Assembly: GCF_016775475.1 (NCBI RefSeq)
Contig: NZ_JAEUXJ010000003.1
Coordinates: 419,033 to 483,032 of the forward strand
From: Belnapia mucosa
GTDB lineage: Bacteria; Pseudomonadota; Alphaproteobacteria; Acetobacterales; Acetobacteraceae
DNA: 64,000 bases
Direction of reading: 5' to 3'
Below the pieces are notes generated by a model that worked only from the letters and a program-made list of their open reading frames with translations, ran no database searches and was not told the DNA's origin. Below, piece by piece: positions 54,374 through 62,486 of the stretch. Position numbers and translations under genes: made by a program. Numbering within the stretch: position 1 is the stretch's first letter; every line of letters begins with the position of its first letter.

Positions 54374-55579
54374 ATGGATCTGCGGTTCACGCCGGAGGAG
54401 ATCGCGTTCCGCGAGGAAGTGCGCAGCTTCATCCGCGACAACCTGCCCGCCGGCACGCGGGAGAGGATGCGGCTCGGCCACAAGCCGAGCAAGCCCGAGA
54501 CCATCGCCTGGCAGCGCATCCTGAACGCCAAGGGCTGGGCCGCCTTCAACTGGCCGAGGGAGTATGGCGGGCCCGGCTGGAGCGCGATCCAGCGCATGAT
54601 CTTCCTCGAGGAGAACCTCTCGGCGCCGGCGCCGGAGTTGCTCTCCTTCAACATCACCATGATCGGCCCGGTGCTGATCCAATTCGGCACCGAGGAGCAG
54701 AAGCGCCGCTTCCTGCCCCGCGCCGCCAATCTGGACGACTGGTGGTGCCAGGGCTTCTCCGAGCCCGGCGCCGGCTCCGACCTCGCCAGCCTGCGCACGG
54801 CGGCGAAGCGCGAGGGCGACCATTACGTCGTCAATGGCCAGAAGATCTGGACCAGCACCGCGCATCATGCCGACTGGTGCTTCTGCCTGGTCCGCACCAA
54901 CCCGCAGGCGGCCAAGCGGCAGGAAGGCATCTCCTTCCTGCTGATCGACATGAAGACGCCGGGCGTCGAGGTGCGGCCGATCATCAGCATCGATGGCAGC
55001 CACCACCTGAACGAGGTCTTCTTCACCGATGTGCGGGTGCCGGTGGAGAACCTCGTCGGTGAGGAGAACAAGGGCTGGAACGTCGCCAAATACCTGCTGG
55101 GCAATGAGCGCACGGGCATCGCGCGCCTCGGCATCAGCAAGGCTGCCATCCGCCGCGCCAAGGAAGTGGCCCGCGAGGTCCGCATGAACGGCCGGCCGCT
55201 GATCGAGGACAAGGCCTTCCGCATCCGGGTGGCGCAGCTGGAGATGGACGCCAAGGCGCTGGAGATCATGCAGCTCCGCGTGGTCTCGGCCTTCGCCAAA
55301 TCGGGCGGCAAGAAGCCGGATCCGCTCTCCTCGGTGCTGAAGATCAAGGGCACCGAATTGCTGCAGAACTCCTCGGAACTCGTGATGGATGTCGGCGGGC
55401 CGCTGGCCATGCCGGCCTGGCAGCAGGAGCTGGAGGCGATGAGCAACGAGCCCTCGCCGGGACCCGACTGGGCGGCGCAGATGGCACCTGCCTATCTGAT
55501 GCTGCGGGCCGCCTCGATCTATGGCGGCACCAACGAGATCCAGAAGAACATCCTGAACAAAGCGGTGCTGGGGCTGTAA
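54374..55579 (+). CDS. Acyl-CoA dehydrogenase, large partner (PimC-like)
   Basis: 401 residues with GGAGGAA upstream. Acyl-CoA dehydrogenase fold: MDLRFTPEEIAFREEVRSFI, FAD/substrate region CQGFSEPGAGSDLASLRT, KIWTSTAHHADW, and C-terminal SIYGGTNEIQKNILNKAVLGL. Tandem genes for a long and a shorter, divergent acyl-CoA dehydrogenase resemble the PimC/PimD pair of dicarboxylate (pimeloyl-CoA) degradation. One base separates it from the next gene's ATG. Confidence 0.9.
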   Translation: MDLRFTPEEIAFREEVRSFIRDNLPAGTRERMRLGHKPSKPETIAWQRILNAKGWAAFNWPREYGGPGWSAIQRMIFLEENLSAPAPELLSFNITMIGPVLIQFGTEEQKRRFLPRAANLDDWWCQGFSEPGAGSDLASLRTAAKREGDHYVVNGQKIWTSTAHHADWCFCLVRTNPQAAKRQEGISFLLIDMKTPGVEVRPIISIDGSHHLNEVFFTDVRVPVENLVGEENKGWNVAKYLLGNERTGIARLGISKAAIRRAKEVAREVRMNGRPLIEDKAFRIRVAQLEMDAKALEIMQLRVVSAFAKSGGKKPDPLSSVLKIKGTELLQNSSELVMDVGGPLAMPAWQQELEAMSNEPSPGPDWAAQMAPAYLMLRAASIYGGTNEIQKNILNKAVLGL

Positions 55580-55580
55580 G

Positions 55581-56717
55581 ATGGATTTCGATCTCACCGA
55601 GGATCAGCGCCTGCTGACCGACAGCGTCGCCCGCCTGCTGGGCGACCGCTACAGCTTCGAGCAGCGCAAGCAACTGCTGGCCGCGCCGCCCGGCTATAGC
55701 GAGCCGCTCTGGGCCCAATATGCCGAGCTGGGCCTGCTCGGCCTGCCTTTCGCCGAGGATTTCGGCGGCTTCGGCGGCGGCCCGGTGGATGTGATGCTGC
55801 TGATGCAGAGCTTCGGGCGGCATCTGGTGCTGGAACCCTATCTGGCGACGGTGGTGCTGGCCGGCACCGCGCTGCGCCTGGCCGGCAACGAGGCGCAGCA
55901 AGGCGAGCTGATCCCCGCCATTGCCGCCGGCGAGCTGCGGCTGGCCTTCGCCCATAGCGAAAGGCAGGCCCGCTACGACCTGACCGACGTTCTCACCACC
56001 GCCAAGGCCGAGGGCGGCGGCTGGGTGCTGGAGGGCGCGAAGAGCGTGGTGCTGCATGGCGACAGCGCCGACAAGCTCCTCGTCAGCGCCCGCACCGCCG
56101 GCGGGCGGGACGATGCGGAGGGCATCTCCCTCTTCATCGTCGATGCCGAAGCGGCCGGGGTGGCGCGGCGCGGTTATGCCCTGCGCGATGGCTCGCGCGC
56201 GGCCGAGCTCTCCTTCTCCGCGGTCCGGCTGCCGGCCGAGGCGCTGCTGGGCGAGCGCGACCAGGCCTTCCCCATCATCGAGCAGGTGGTGCAGGCCGGC
56301 ATCGCGGCGAGCGCGGCGGAAGTGGTTGGCGGGATGGAGGCCCTGCAGGCCATGACGCTCGACTATCTCAAGACCCGCCAGCAATTCGGCCGGCCGATCG
56401 GCGAGAACCAGGCGCTGCAGCACCGCGCCGCCGAGATGCTGGTGAATCTGGAACAGGCCCGCTCCATGGCCATGCTGGCGACCATGGTGCTGGAGGAGCC
56501 GGATGCGGCGGACCGGGCGCGCAGCATCAGCCTCGCCAAGGTGGGCGTCGGGCAGGCGGCGCGCTTCGTCTCGCAGACCGCGATCCAGCTGCATGGCGGC
56601 ATCGGCATGACGGATGAATATGCCGCCGGGCATTTCTTCCGCCGCGCCATGGTGTTCGAACATATGTTCGGCGACACCGCCTACCACCTCGACCGGCTGG
56701 CCGAGGGTATCGAATAG
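55581..56717 (+). CDS. Acyl-CoA dehydrogenase, small partner (PimD-like)
   Basis: 378 residues, ATG directly after the preceding stop (TAAGATG). Divergent acyl-CoA dehydrogenase: MDFDLTEDQRLLTDSVARLL, LGLLGLPFAEDFGGFGGGP, DYLKTRQQFGRPIGENQALQHRAAEML and IQLHGGIGMTDEYAAGHFFRR. The middle FAD-binding region is shorter and altered (FAHSERQARYDLTDV instead of the usual TEPxAGSD), so it may act as a structural partner in a heteromer. Tail-to-tail with the zinc-ribbon gene. Confidence 0.88.
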   Translation: MDFDLTEDQRLLTDSVARLLGDRYSFEQRKQLLAAPPGYSEPLWAQYAELGLLGLPFAEDFGGFGGGPVDVMLLMQSFGRHLVLEPYLATVVLAGTALRLAGNEAQQGELIPAIAAGELRLAFAHSERQARYDLTDVLTTAKAEGGGWVLEGAKSVVLHGDSADKLLVSARTAGGRDDAEGISLFIVDAEAAGVARRGYALRDGSRAAELSFSAVRLPAEALLGERDQAFPIIEQVVQAGIAASAAEVVGGMEALQAMTLDYLKTRQQFGRPIGENQALQHRAAEMLVNLEQARSMAMLATMVLEEPDAADRARSISLAKVGVGQAARFVSQTAIQLHGGIGMTDEYAAGHFFRRAMVFEHMFGDTAYHLDRLAEGIE

Positions 56718-56725
56718 GCCGGGCC

Positions 56726-57106
56726 CTACCCCGCCCCGAGCAGCCGGTAGAGCCGCACCGCCGGCGGCCAGGCCGCCATGATCGTGCCGCGCCACACCCA
56801 GGCCGAGCCGAGCAGCACCCCGACCAGCAGCCCGGAGCCGATCCAGGCCACCCAGAGCGCCACCACCGCAAGGCGTGACGGTGGCGGCTCCGCAGGCGGG
56901 GCCGGGGCCGGCTCGGCCGGCGGCGCGGGGGGTGGTGGCGGCTCCGGCGGCGGGGGCTCAGGCTCGGGCGGGGGGGCTGGCGGCGGCGCCTCGCCCTCCG
57001 CCTGCCATTCGCCCCCGCAGCGGGCGCAGCGCAGCCGTCGCCCGGCGAGGCTCAGCGTCGCCGGCACCTCATACACGGCCTCGCATCGGGGGCAGGCAAT
57101 CCGCAT
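56726..57106 (-). CDS. MJ0042-type zinc-ribbon membrane protein
   Basis: 126 residues. N-terminal zinc ribbon with two CxxC pairs (RIACPRCEAVYEVP and RCARCGGEW), a long proline/glutamate linker, then one transmembrane helix (VALWVAWIGSGLLVGVLLGSA). Alphaproteobacteria often encode such a protein head-to-head with ftsE, as here (99-base gap). A role in the envelope or division is suggested only by position. Confidence 0.85.
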   Translation of the reverse strand: MRIACPRCEAVYEVPATLSLAGRRLRCARCGGEWQAEGEAPPPAPPPEPEPPPPEPPPPPAPPAEPAPAPPAEPPPSRLAVVALWVAWIGSGLLVGVLLGSAWVWRGTIMAAWPPAVRLYRLLGAG

Positions 57107-57205
57107 CGCCGGCGTAATGTGTGGCCACCTTCCCTCTACCGCAAGCATCCTTCTCCTCGGGCGCGGCCTTGGCGTGGCGGGCCGCCGGCGGCATTGTCCC
57201 GCCCC

Positions 57206-57886
57206 ATGGTGCGCTTCGCCGAAGTCGGGCTGCGATACGCGACGCCGGCCGGGCAGCCCGGTCCGGCGCCGGAGGTCCTGCGCGATGTCAGCTTCGACCT
57301 GCCGCAGGGCAGTTTCCACTGGCTGCTCGGCGCCTCGGGCGCCGGGAAATCCTCGCTGCTCGGGCTGATGCATCTGGCGCTGCGGCCGAGCCGGGGCGAG
57401 GTAGAGATTCTCGGCCAGCGCCTCTCCCGCCTCGGCCGGGCGGCGCTGCCGGCGCTGCGGCGTCGGATCGGCGTGGTCTATCAGGATTTCCGCCTGCTGC
57501 CGCATCTGACCGTGCAGGAGAATGTCGCCCTGCCCATGCGCGTCGCCGGCCGGCCCGAAGGGCAGCTCCGCACCGATGTCGCCGAGATGCTCCGCTGGGC
57601 GGGGCTGGAGGCGAAGGCCGGCGCCCTGCCCGCCACCCTCTCGGGCGGCGAGCAGCAGCGGGTCGCCATCGCCCGCGCCGTGGTGACGCGCCCTGCCCTG
57701 CTGGTGGCGGATGAGCCGACCGGCAACCTGGATGGTCTCCAGGCCCGGCGCGTGCTGGCGCTGCTGCGGGAGATGCATCGGCTCGGCACCACCGTCGTCG
57801 TCGCCACCCATGCCGAGACGCTGGTGGCCGAGCACCCTGCCCCGGCGCTCCGCCTGCAGGAGGGCCGGCTGGTCGCCCATGGCTAG
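57206..57886 (+). CDS. ftsE: Cell division ATP-binding protein FtsE
   Basis: 226 residues from the ATG at 57206. ABC ATPase: Walker A GASGAGKS (42-49), Q loop [18 protein letters not shown], signature LSGGEQQR, Walker [13 protein letters not shown] and switch His in VVATHAE. With FtsX it forms a membrane complex that activates cell-wall hydrolases during division. ftsX begins within its last 8 bases. Confidence 0.95.
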   Translation: MVRFAEVGLRYATPAGQPGPAPEVLRDVSFDLPQGSFHWLLGASGAGKSSLLGLMHLALRPSRGEVEILGQRLSRLGRAALPALRRRIGVVYQDFRLLPHLTVQENVALPMRVAGRPEGQLRTDVAEMLRWAGLEAKAGALPATLSGGEQQRVAIARAVVTRPALLVADEPTGNLDGLQARRVLALLREMHRLGTTVVVATHAETLVAEHPAPALRLQEGRLVAHG

Positions 57887-58775
57887 TGTGCCACGCCTTC
57901 GCCGCAGCCGCGGGCGGGACCCGCTCGGCCTGCGCCGCGCTCTCTCGGACCGGCTGCTGCCGGCGCTCGTCGCCGCCATGACGCTGCTGGCGGCGCTGGC
58001 GCTCGCCGGCGCCCGCGGCGCGGCGGAACTGACCGCGCGCTGGGAGGCGGGCGCCGCCGCCGCAGTCACCGTGCAGCTGCCTGCCAGCGCCGCGGCCGGC
58101 GGGCGGCTGGAACGCGCGTTGGCGGCGCTGAACGCCCTGCCGGAAGTCGCCGAGGCCCGGGCCATGGACCAGGCGCGGATGGCGGCGCTGCTGCGCCCCT
58201 GGCTGGGCGAAGCGCCGGCAGTGACGCTGCCGACGGTAATCGAGCTGCGCCTGGCCGGGCTGCCGGCCGAGCCGGAGGCGCTGACGCGCCGCATCGCTGC
58301 CGCAGTGCCGGGGGCCGCGGTCGAGTCCCATGGCGTCTGGGTGGCACGGCTGGTGGCGCTGGCCCGCAGCCTGGAAGGCGTGGCGCTGGCGGCGCTGCTG
58401 CTGGTCGCCGGCATCGCCGCGGCGGTGGTCGCCGTCGCCGTGCGCGCCGGCATCGCGGCACGGCGCAGCGCCATCGGCATCCTGCACGATCTCGGCGCCA
58501 CCGATTCCGACCTCGCCGGGCGCTTCGCGGCGCGGGCGGCGCTGCTGGTCGGGGCCGGGGCGCTGCTCGGGACACTGCTCGCCGCGCCGGTGCTGGCGGG
58601 CTTCGCCGATCTCGCCGCGCCGCTGCTCGGCGGTGCCCCGGCCGGGCGGCTGCTGGACCTGCCCTGGGCGCGGCTGCCCTGGGCGGAGCTCGGCCTGCTG
58701 CCCCCGGCCGGGGCGCTGCTCGGCTGGCTGACGGCCCAGGTCACGGTGCGGCGATGGCTGCGGCGCCTGCCATGA
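57879..58775 (+). CDS. ftsX: Cell division protein FtsX
   Basis: 298 residues. One N-terminal helix ([20 protein letters not shown]), a periplasmic domain (about 50-155), then three helices including [19 protein letters not shown] and the C-terminal pair, as in FtsX. The family segment [21 protein letters not shown] fits the FtsX permease domain. Forms the FtsEX complex; coupled to ftsE and, by ATGA, to the next gene. Confidence 0.92.
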   Translation: MASVPRLRRSRGRDPLGLRRALSDRLLPALVAAMTLLAALALAGARGAAELTARWEAGAAAAVTVQLPASAAAGGRLERALAALNALPEVAEARAMDQARMAALLRPWLGEAPAVTLPTVIELRLAGLPAEPEALTRRIAAAVPGAAVESHGVWVARLVALARSLEGVALAALLLVAGIAAAVVAVAVRAGIAARRSAIGILHDLGATDSDLAGRFAARAALLVGAGALLGTLLAAPVLAGFADLAAPLLGGAPAGRLLDLPWARLPWAELGLLPPAGALLGWLTAQVTVRRWLRRLP

Positions 58776-59407
58776 GCGAAGCCCTTCCCCGGCCGCGCTG
58801 GCGCCGCCGCCGGCGGCTGTTGGTCATGGCCCCGGCCCTGACGCTCGGCCTGCTGGCCGCCGGCTTCGCCTGGTTCCTGCTGCTGGCCGGCCGCGGCCCG
58901 GCCGAGCCGGAGCGGCATACCGACGGCATCGCCGTGCTGACCGGCGGGGCGGAGCGGGTGGAGACCGGCCTCCGCCTGCTGCGCGAGGGGCGGGCGGAGC
59001 GGATCCTGGTCTCCGGCGTGCATCCGCAGGTGACCCTGGCCGACCTGGCCCGGCTGGGCGGGCAGGAGCCGGAGGCGCTGGCCGGCCGGGTCAGCCTCGG
59101 CCCACGCGCCACCACCACCCGGGGCAATGCCGCCGAGATCGCCGAATGGGCGCGGGCGGAGCATCTGGACTCGCTTCGGGTGGTGACGGCCGGCTATCAC
59201 ATGCCGCGGGCGCTGCTGGAATTGCGGCGGCGCCTGCCGGAAGTGGCGCTGGTCGCCCATCCGGTGGTGCCGGCGACGCTCCGGGACCCGGCGGCCGGCG
59301 GCCGGGCGCGGACCTGGTCGCTGCTGGCAGGCGAATATCTGAAATTCCTCGCAGCCTGGGCCGGCATCCCCTACCTGCTGGGCCTTCCCCTGGACCCCCC
59401 ACGATGA
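58772..59407 (+). CDS. YdcF/ElyC-like DUF218 membrane-anchored protein
   Basis: 211 residues from the ATG at 58772 (coupled to ftsX). Basic N-terminus and one membrane helix (PALTLGLLAAGFAWFLLLAG), then the DUF218 fold: DGIAVLTGGAERVETGLRLL, AERILVSGV, RATTTRGNAAEIAEWA and VVTAGYHMPRALLELRR. ElyC/SanA/YdcF relatives affect envelope integrity or undecaprenyl-phosphate use in E. coli; the exact activity is unknown. Coupled by ATGA to the acyltransferase gene. Confidence 0.88.
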   Translation: MSEALPRPRWRRRRRLLVMAPALTLGLLAAGFAWFLLLAGRGPAEPERHTDGIAVLTGGAERVETGLRLLREGRAERILVSGVHPQVTLADLARLGGQEPEALAGRVSLGPRATTTRGNAAEIAEWARAEHLDSLRVVTAGYHMPRALLELRRRLPEVALVAHPVVPATLRDPAAGGRARTWSLLAGEYLKFLAAWAGIPYLLGLPLDPPR

Positions 59408-60162
59408 TCTGGCTGCGCTCGCTCCTGTTCAACATGGCCTTCTTCGGCATCTCCGCCTCCATCGCGGTGCTGGCCACGCCGCTGCTGCTGGCGCCCAGCC
59501 GCTGGACCATGCCGGTGATCCGCTTCTGGGCCTGGACGGTGGTGCAGGAGCTGCGCTTCCTCTGCGGCATCCGGCTGGTGGTGCAGGGGCGGGAATACCT
59601 GCCGCAGACCGGCCCGGCGCTGATCGCGGCCAAGCACCAATCGGCCTTCGACACCATCATCTGGCTGCTGCTGCTGCCGCGCTGCGCCTATGTGCTGAAG
59701 CGCGAATTGCTGCGGATCCCCTTCTACGGCTTCCTGGTGGCGAAGGCGGGGATGATCCCGGTGGACCGCTCGGCCGGCGGCGTGGCGATGCGTCAGCTGC
59801 TGAAGGCCGGCCGCGCCGCGGCGGAAGCCGGGCGGCAGCTGGTGATCTTCCCCGAGGGCACGCGGACCGCGCCGCGTGAGAAGGTGCCGTATCAGCCGGG
59901 CATCGCCGCCCTGGCCGGGGCGACCGGCCTGCCGGTGATCCCGGTGGCGACCGATAGCGGCGTGCATTGGGGGCGGCGCGCCTTCCGCAAGCGGCCGGGA
60001 ACCATCACCGTCTCCATCCTGCCGCCACTGCCGGCCGGGCTGCCGCGGGCGGTGCTGATGCAGCAATTGGAAACCGTGATCGAGCGCGAGAGCGAGCGGC
60101 TGATCGGTGGAAGGCTTGTGGATAACTCCGTGGACGAATGCCCGCAACCAGCTGCGCCGTGA
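59404..60162 (+). CDS. plsC: 1-acyl-glycerol-3-phosphate acyltransferase (PlsC family)
   Basis: 252 residues, ATGA-coupled to the preceding gene. N-terminal membrane segment(s), then the acyltransferase motifs: H-x4-D as His78/Asp83 (AAKHQSAFD) and FPEGTRTA with VPYQPGIAALAGATGLPVIPV. It makes phosphatidic acid from lysophosphatidic acid at the inner membrane. A DnaA-box sequence lies inside its last codons (60117-60125). Confidence 0.92.
   Translation: MIWLRSLLFNMAFFGISASIAVLATPLLLAPSRWTMPVIRFWAWTVVQELRFLCGIRLVVQGREYLPQTGPALIAAKHQSAFDTIIWLLLLPRCAYVLKRELLRIPFYGFLVAKAGMIPVDRSAGGVAMRQLLKAGRAAAEAGRQLVIFPEGTRTAPREKVPYQPGIAALAGATGLPVIPVATDSGVHWGRRAFRKRPGTITVSILPPLPAGLPRAVLMQQLETVIERESERLIGGRLVDNSVDECPQPAAP
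60117..60125 (-). promoter_or_regulatory. Exact DnaA-box sequence at the 3' end of plsC
   Basis: TGTGGATAA, the complement of the strict DnaA box TTATCCACA, lies in the last codons of plsC, facing the intergenic gap. It is a rare word in DNA this GC-rich. A near-match lies at the other end of the gap (60365-60373). See findings for a possible DnaA-binding region. Confidence 0.45.
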
Positions 60163-60386
60163 GGCCAGGATTTACACCCAAGCTGCTGCGGCAACACGGT
60201 TTTCCCCATGCAAGAGGGCTTGGGACCGAACTTGTCCACCAGCCTCTACACAGGCTAATGCTTTGAAATGCATGGAAAATCCCGGGCATGCCCAAGGGGT
60301 TTCCCCGCCCGTCCTTCGATGCCGCGGCATCGATTCGGGCTATTATCGAAGCCTATGAGTGGATTGTGGACAATCTGCCGCTGGAG
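60163..60386. other. 224-base intergenic region with DnaA-box-like words
   Basis: This gap between plsC and the ChaC-like gene is less GC-rich than its surroundings. It holds TTGTCCACC (60232-60240, two mismatches to the DnaA box), TGTGGACAA (60365-60373, one mismatch) within the perfect inverted repeat 60362-60375, and two GANTC sites (GATTC near 60332 and GAGTC near 60384), the CcrM methylation word. No open frame with family similarity is seen. An origin or DnaA titration site is possible but unproven. Confidence 0.35.
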
Positions 60387-60926
60387 TCAGAGCTCCGGCA
60401 GCAGCGCCGCGATCCGGTCCAGCCCTGCATCCCTTAGCCCGAGGGCCTGGAGATGCGACAGGGTATTCAGCAGGTAGTCCCGGTTGCTGCCGGCCTGCCC
60501 GATGCCGCGGGCGATGGCGGCGGCCGCTTCGGCCGGGCTCGGACGACAATAGGCCCGATGGGTACGGTTTGCCACATAGGCCACCGCTTCCACCATCCGC
60601 CCGCTATCGAGCAGCCGCACCGGCAGCATCCGGCGGGCATAGACCACCTCTCCGCCTAGATTTTCCCGCGCATCGAGATAGTCCAGCACCGCCGGGGCGG
60701 CCTCGGGCGGCACCCGGAAGACCACGCCGCGGCAGGACCCGCCACGATCGAGCCCGAGGACCAGGCCGGGGCATTCCGCCGTGCCGCGGTAATGCCGGCT
60801 CCAGAGGCAGAAGCGGCGGTGGAAGCCGCGCAGCATCGCGGGATGCATGCCGTCATGGGTGAAGCCCGGCCGCCAGATGAGCGAGCCATAGGCGAAGACA
60901 TGAAGCGGCTTGGTCGTGTCCTGCAT
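60387..60926 (-). CDS. Gamma-glutamylcyclotransferase, ChaC-like
   Basis: 179 residues. Substrate-binding loop FAYGSLIWRPGF, then RFCLWSRHYRGTAECPGLVLGLDRGGSCRG across the barrel and the likely catalytic Glu in YLDARENLGGEVVYARRML. ChaC enzymes split glutathione to 5-oxoproline and Cys-Gly in the cytoplasm. Divergent from the DUF2125 gene (41-base gap). Confidence 0.9.
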   Translation of the reverse strand: MQDTTKPLHVFAYGSLIWRPGFTHDGMHPAMLRGFHRRFCLWSRHYRGTAECPGLVLGLDRGGSCRGVVFRVPPEAAPAVLDYLDARENLGGEVVYARRMLPVRLLDSGRMVEAVAYVANRTHRAYCRPSPAEAAAAIARGIGQAGSNRDYLLNTLSHLQALGLRDAGLDRIAALLPEL

Positions 60927-60967
60927 CGTCTGTCCGGTCGGGGCGGCGCGATATATCCTCGCGCCGC

Positions 60968-61999
60968 ATGCTCGCCAAGCGCGTCTTTCTCTCCAGTCTT
61001 TTCACCCTCCTGCTGCTGCTCGCCGGCCATGGGCTGCTCTGGCTTTGGCTGGCCGGGCGGCTGGAGGAGGGCTTCGCCGCCTGGGCCACGGCGCGGCGGG
61101 CCTCGGGCTGGCAGGTGGCGCATGGCCCGCCAGAGCGTGGCGGCTGGCCCCTCTCGGCCAGCCTGACCCTGCCGGGCTTCCGCCTCTCGGGCGGCGAGGG
61201 GCTGCTGCCGGGCGGGATCGACTGGCAGGCCGAGGCGGTGACGTTGCGCCTCGCCCCGCCGCGGCTGCGGGAGCTGGCGGTGGAGATGCCGGGTCAGCAC
61301 CAGCTGCGGCTCGGCCCGCTGGCCGGCCCGGCGGTGGCGCAACGGCTGGTCGCCACAATGCCGCTCGACCAGGGCCCCATACCCCCGGAGATCCGGCTGG
61401 GCGGGTCGGGGCTTCGCCTGGACGCGACGGAGATCGGCGCGGCGCGGCTGCGGATCGGCAATCATCTCGAGGCGCGGGAAGGCGAGGCGGCGATGACCCT
61501 CACGGGCGGGGCCGATGCGGTGCTGTTGCCGCCCGGCGCCTCGCCGCTGGTCGCCTCGCTCGGGCGGAGCCTCGACCGGATCGGCCTCGACCTCGTGCTG
61601 GACGGCCCCCTGCCGGGGCGGGGCAGCGCCGCCGGCCGGGCCGCCGCCTGGCGGGATGCCGGCGGCACGCTCGGCCTGCGCTCGCTCGAGCTCCGCTGGG
61701 GTCCGGTCACGGCGGGGGGCGAGGCGACGCTCGGCCTGGATGACCGGCTGCAGCCGATGGGGGCCGGCACGCTGCGGCTGGAAGGCGCCGATGCGGCACT
61801 GAATGCCGCCGCCGCGGCCGGGCTGCTGCCGCCACGCAATGCCTTCGCGGTGCGGGCAGTGGTGGCCATACTCTCCCGCCTGCCTCCCGAGGGCGGGCCG
61901 CCGCGGCTGGAGGTGCCGCTGGCGCTTGAGCGGGGGCAGCTCAACCTCGCCCGCATCCCCCTGGCCCGGCTGCCGGACTGGGATTGGGGCCAGCGGTGA
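60968..61999 (+). CDS. DUF2125 exported/anchored protein
   Basis: 343 residues. N-terminal hydrophobic helix (LSSLFTLLLLLAGHGLLWLWLAG) followed by a large beta-rich region (PLSASLTLPGFRLSGGEGLLPGGIDW, AVTLRLAPPRLRELAVEMPG, AGTLRLEGADAALNAAAAAGLL) typical of DUF2125 periplasmic proteins. Function unknown; the repeated beta-helix character could suit an envelope lipid- or glycan-binding role, which is speculation. Confidence 0.85.
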   Translation: MLAKRVFLSSLFTLLLLLAGHGLLWLWLAGRLEEGFAAWATARRASGWQVAHGPPERGGWPLSASLTLPGFRLSGGEGLLPGGIDWQAEAVTLRLAPPRLRELAVEMPGQHQLRLGPLAGPAVAQRLVATMPLDQGPIPPEIRLGGSGLRLDATEIGAARLRIGNHLEAREGEAAMTLTGGADAVLLPPGASPLVASLGRSLDRIGLDLVLDGPLPGRGSAAGRAAAWRDAGGTLGLRSLELRWGPVTAGGEATLGLDDRLQPMGAGTLRLEGADAALNAAAAAGLLPPRNAFAVRAVVAILSRLPPEGGPPRLEVPLALERGQLNLARIPLARLPDWDWGQR

Positions 62000-62099
62000 A
62001 TTCAGGGGTGGCCAGGCGGGGTGAGGCTGGGCTAGGCTGTCGCCCCATGAGGTTCCGTTTCGCCCTGTCTGCGCGAATTACCGGCCCGGCTGCCTGAGC

Positions 62100-62119
62100 C
62101 GCGCCGTGGGTACGGCGCG
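62100..62119. terminator. Perfect 8-base inverted repeat between DUF2125 and ACT-like genes
   Basis: Stem 62100-62107 with 62112-62119, loop of four bases. It lies about 100 bases after the DUF2125 stop and 53 bases before the next ATG. It may be a terminator or a leader hairpin. The remainder of the 173-base gap shows nothing else supportable. Confidence 0.35.
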
Positions 62120-62172
62120 TCCGCGCCGCCGGGTTCGCCCTTCCCACACCCTCAGCTCCCGGAACCTCCCCA

Positions 62173-62445
62173 ATGTCCGAATCCTCTCTGTGCCGCGCGC
62201 ATTTCCATGTCCTCGCCGAGGCCTCGCCCGGCCTGCTCTCCCGCCTCCTCCAGCCGCTGGCCAAGCGTGACCTGGTGCCGGATTTCGTCCGGGCGGTGCG
62301 GGAAGGCGATCTGATGCGGGTCGAGCTCCTGCTGGAGGCGATGCCGCAGGAGATGGTGCATCTGGTCGGCGGCAATCTCGGCCAGGTGATCGGGGTGCTG
62401 GAACAGCATTGCGAGTCTGGGCAGGCGCTGCTGCTGGCGGCATAA
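62173..62445 (+). CDS. Small ACT-domain-like protein
   Basis: 90 residues. A beta-alpha-beta-beta-alpha-beta pattern like a single ACT domain is visible (AHFHVLAEASPGLLSRLLQPLAKRDLVPDF, RVELLLEAMPQEMVHLVGGNLGQVIGVLEQH), with the DxxPG-like ligand turn as EASPG. Free-standing ACT proteins can bind amino acids and regulate enzymes; compare IlvM/IlvH subunits. No amino acid biosynthesis gene adjoins. It lies 41 bases before cydA on the same strand. Confidence 0.6.
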   Translation: MSESSLCRAHFHVLAEASPGLLSRLLQPLAKRDLVPDFVRAVREGDLMRVELLLEAMPQEMVHLVGGNLGQVIGVLEQHCESGQALLLAA

Positions 62446-62486
62446 CCTTGCCCGGTTGAGGCCGACCCTCCACCGGAGCCCTTGGC

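Noticed and set aside
62047..62097. 16-codon leader peptide frame before the ACT-like gene
   Set aside because: No run of regulatory codons and no convincing ribosome site; too short to support.
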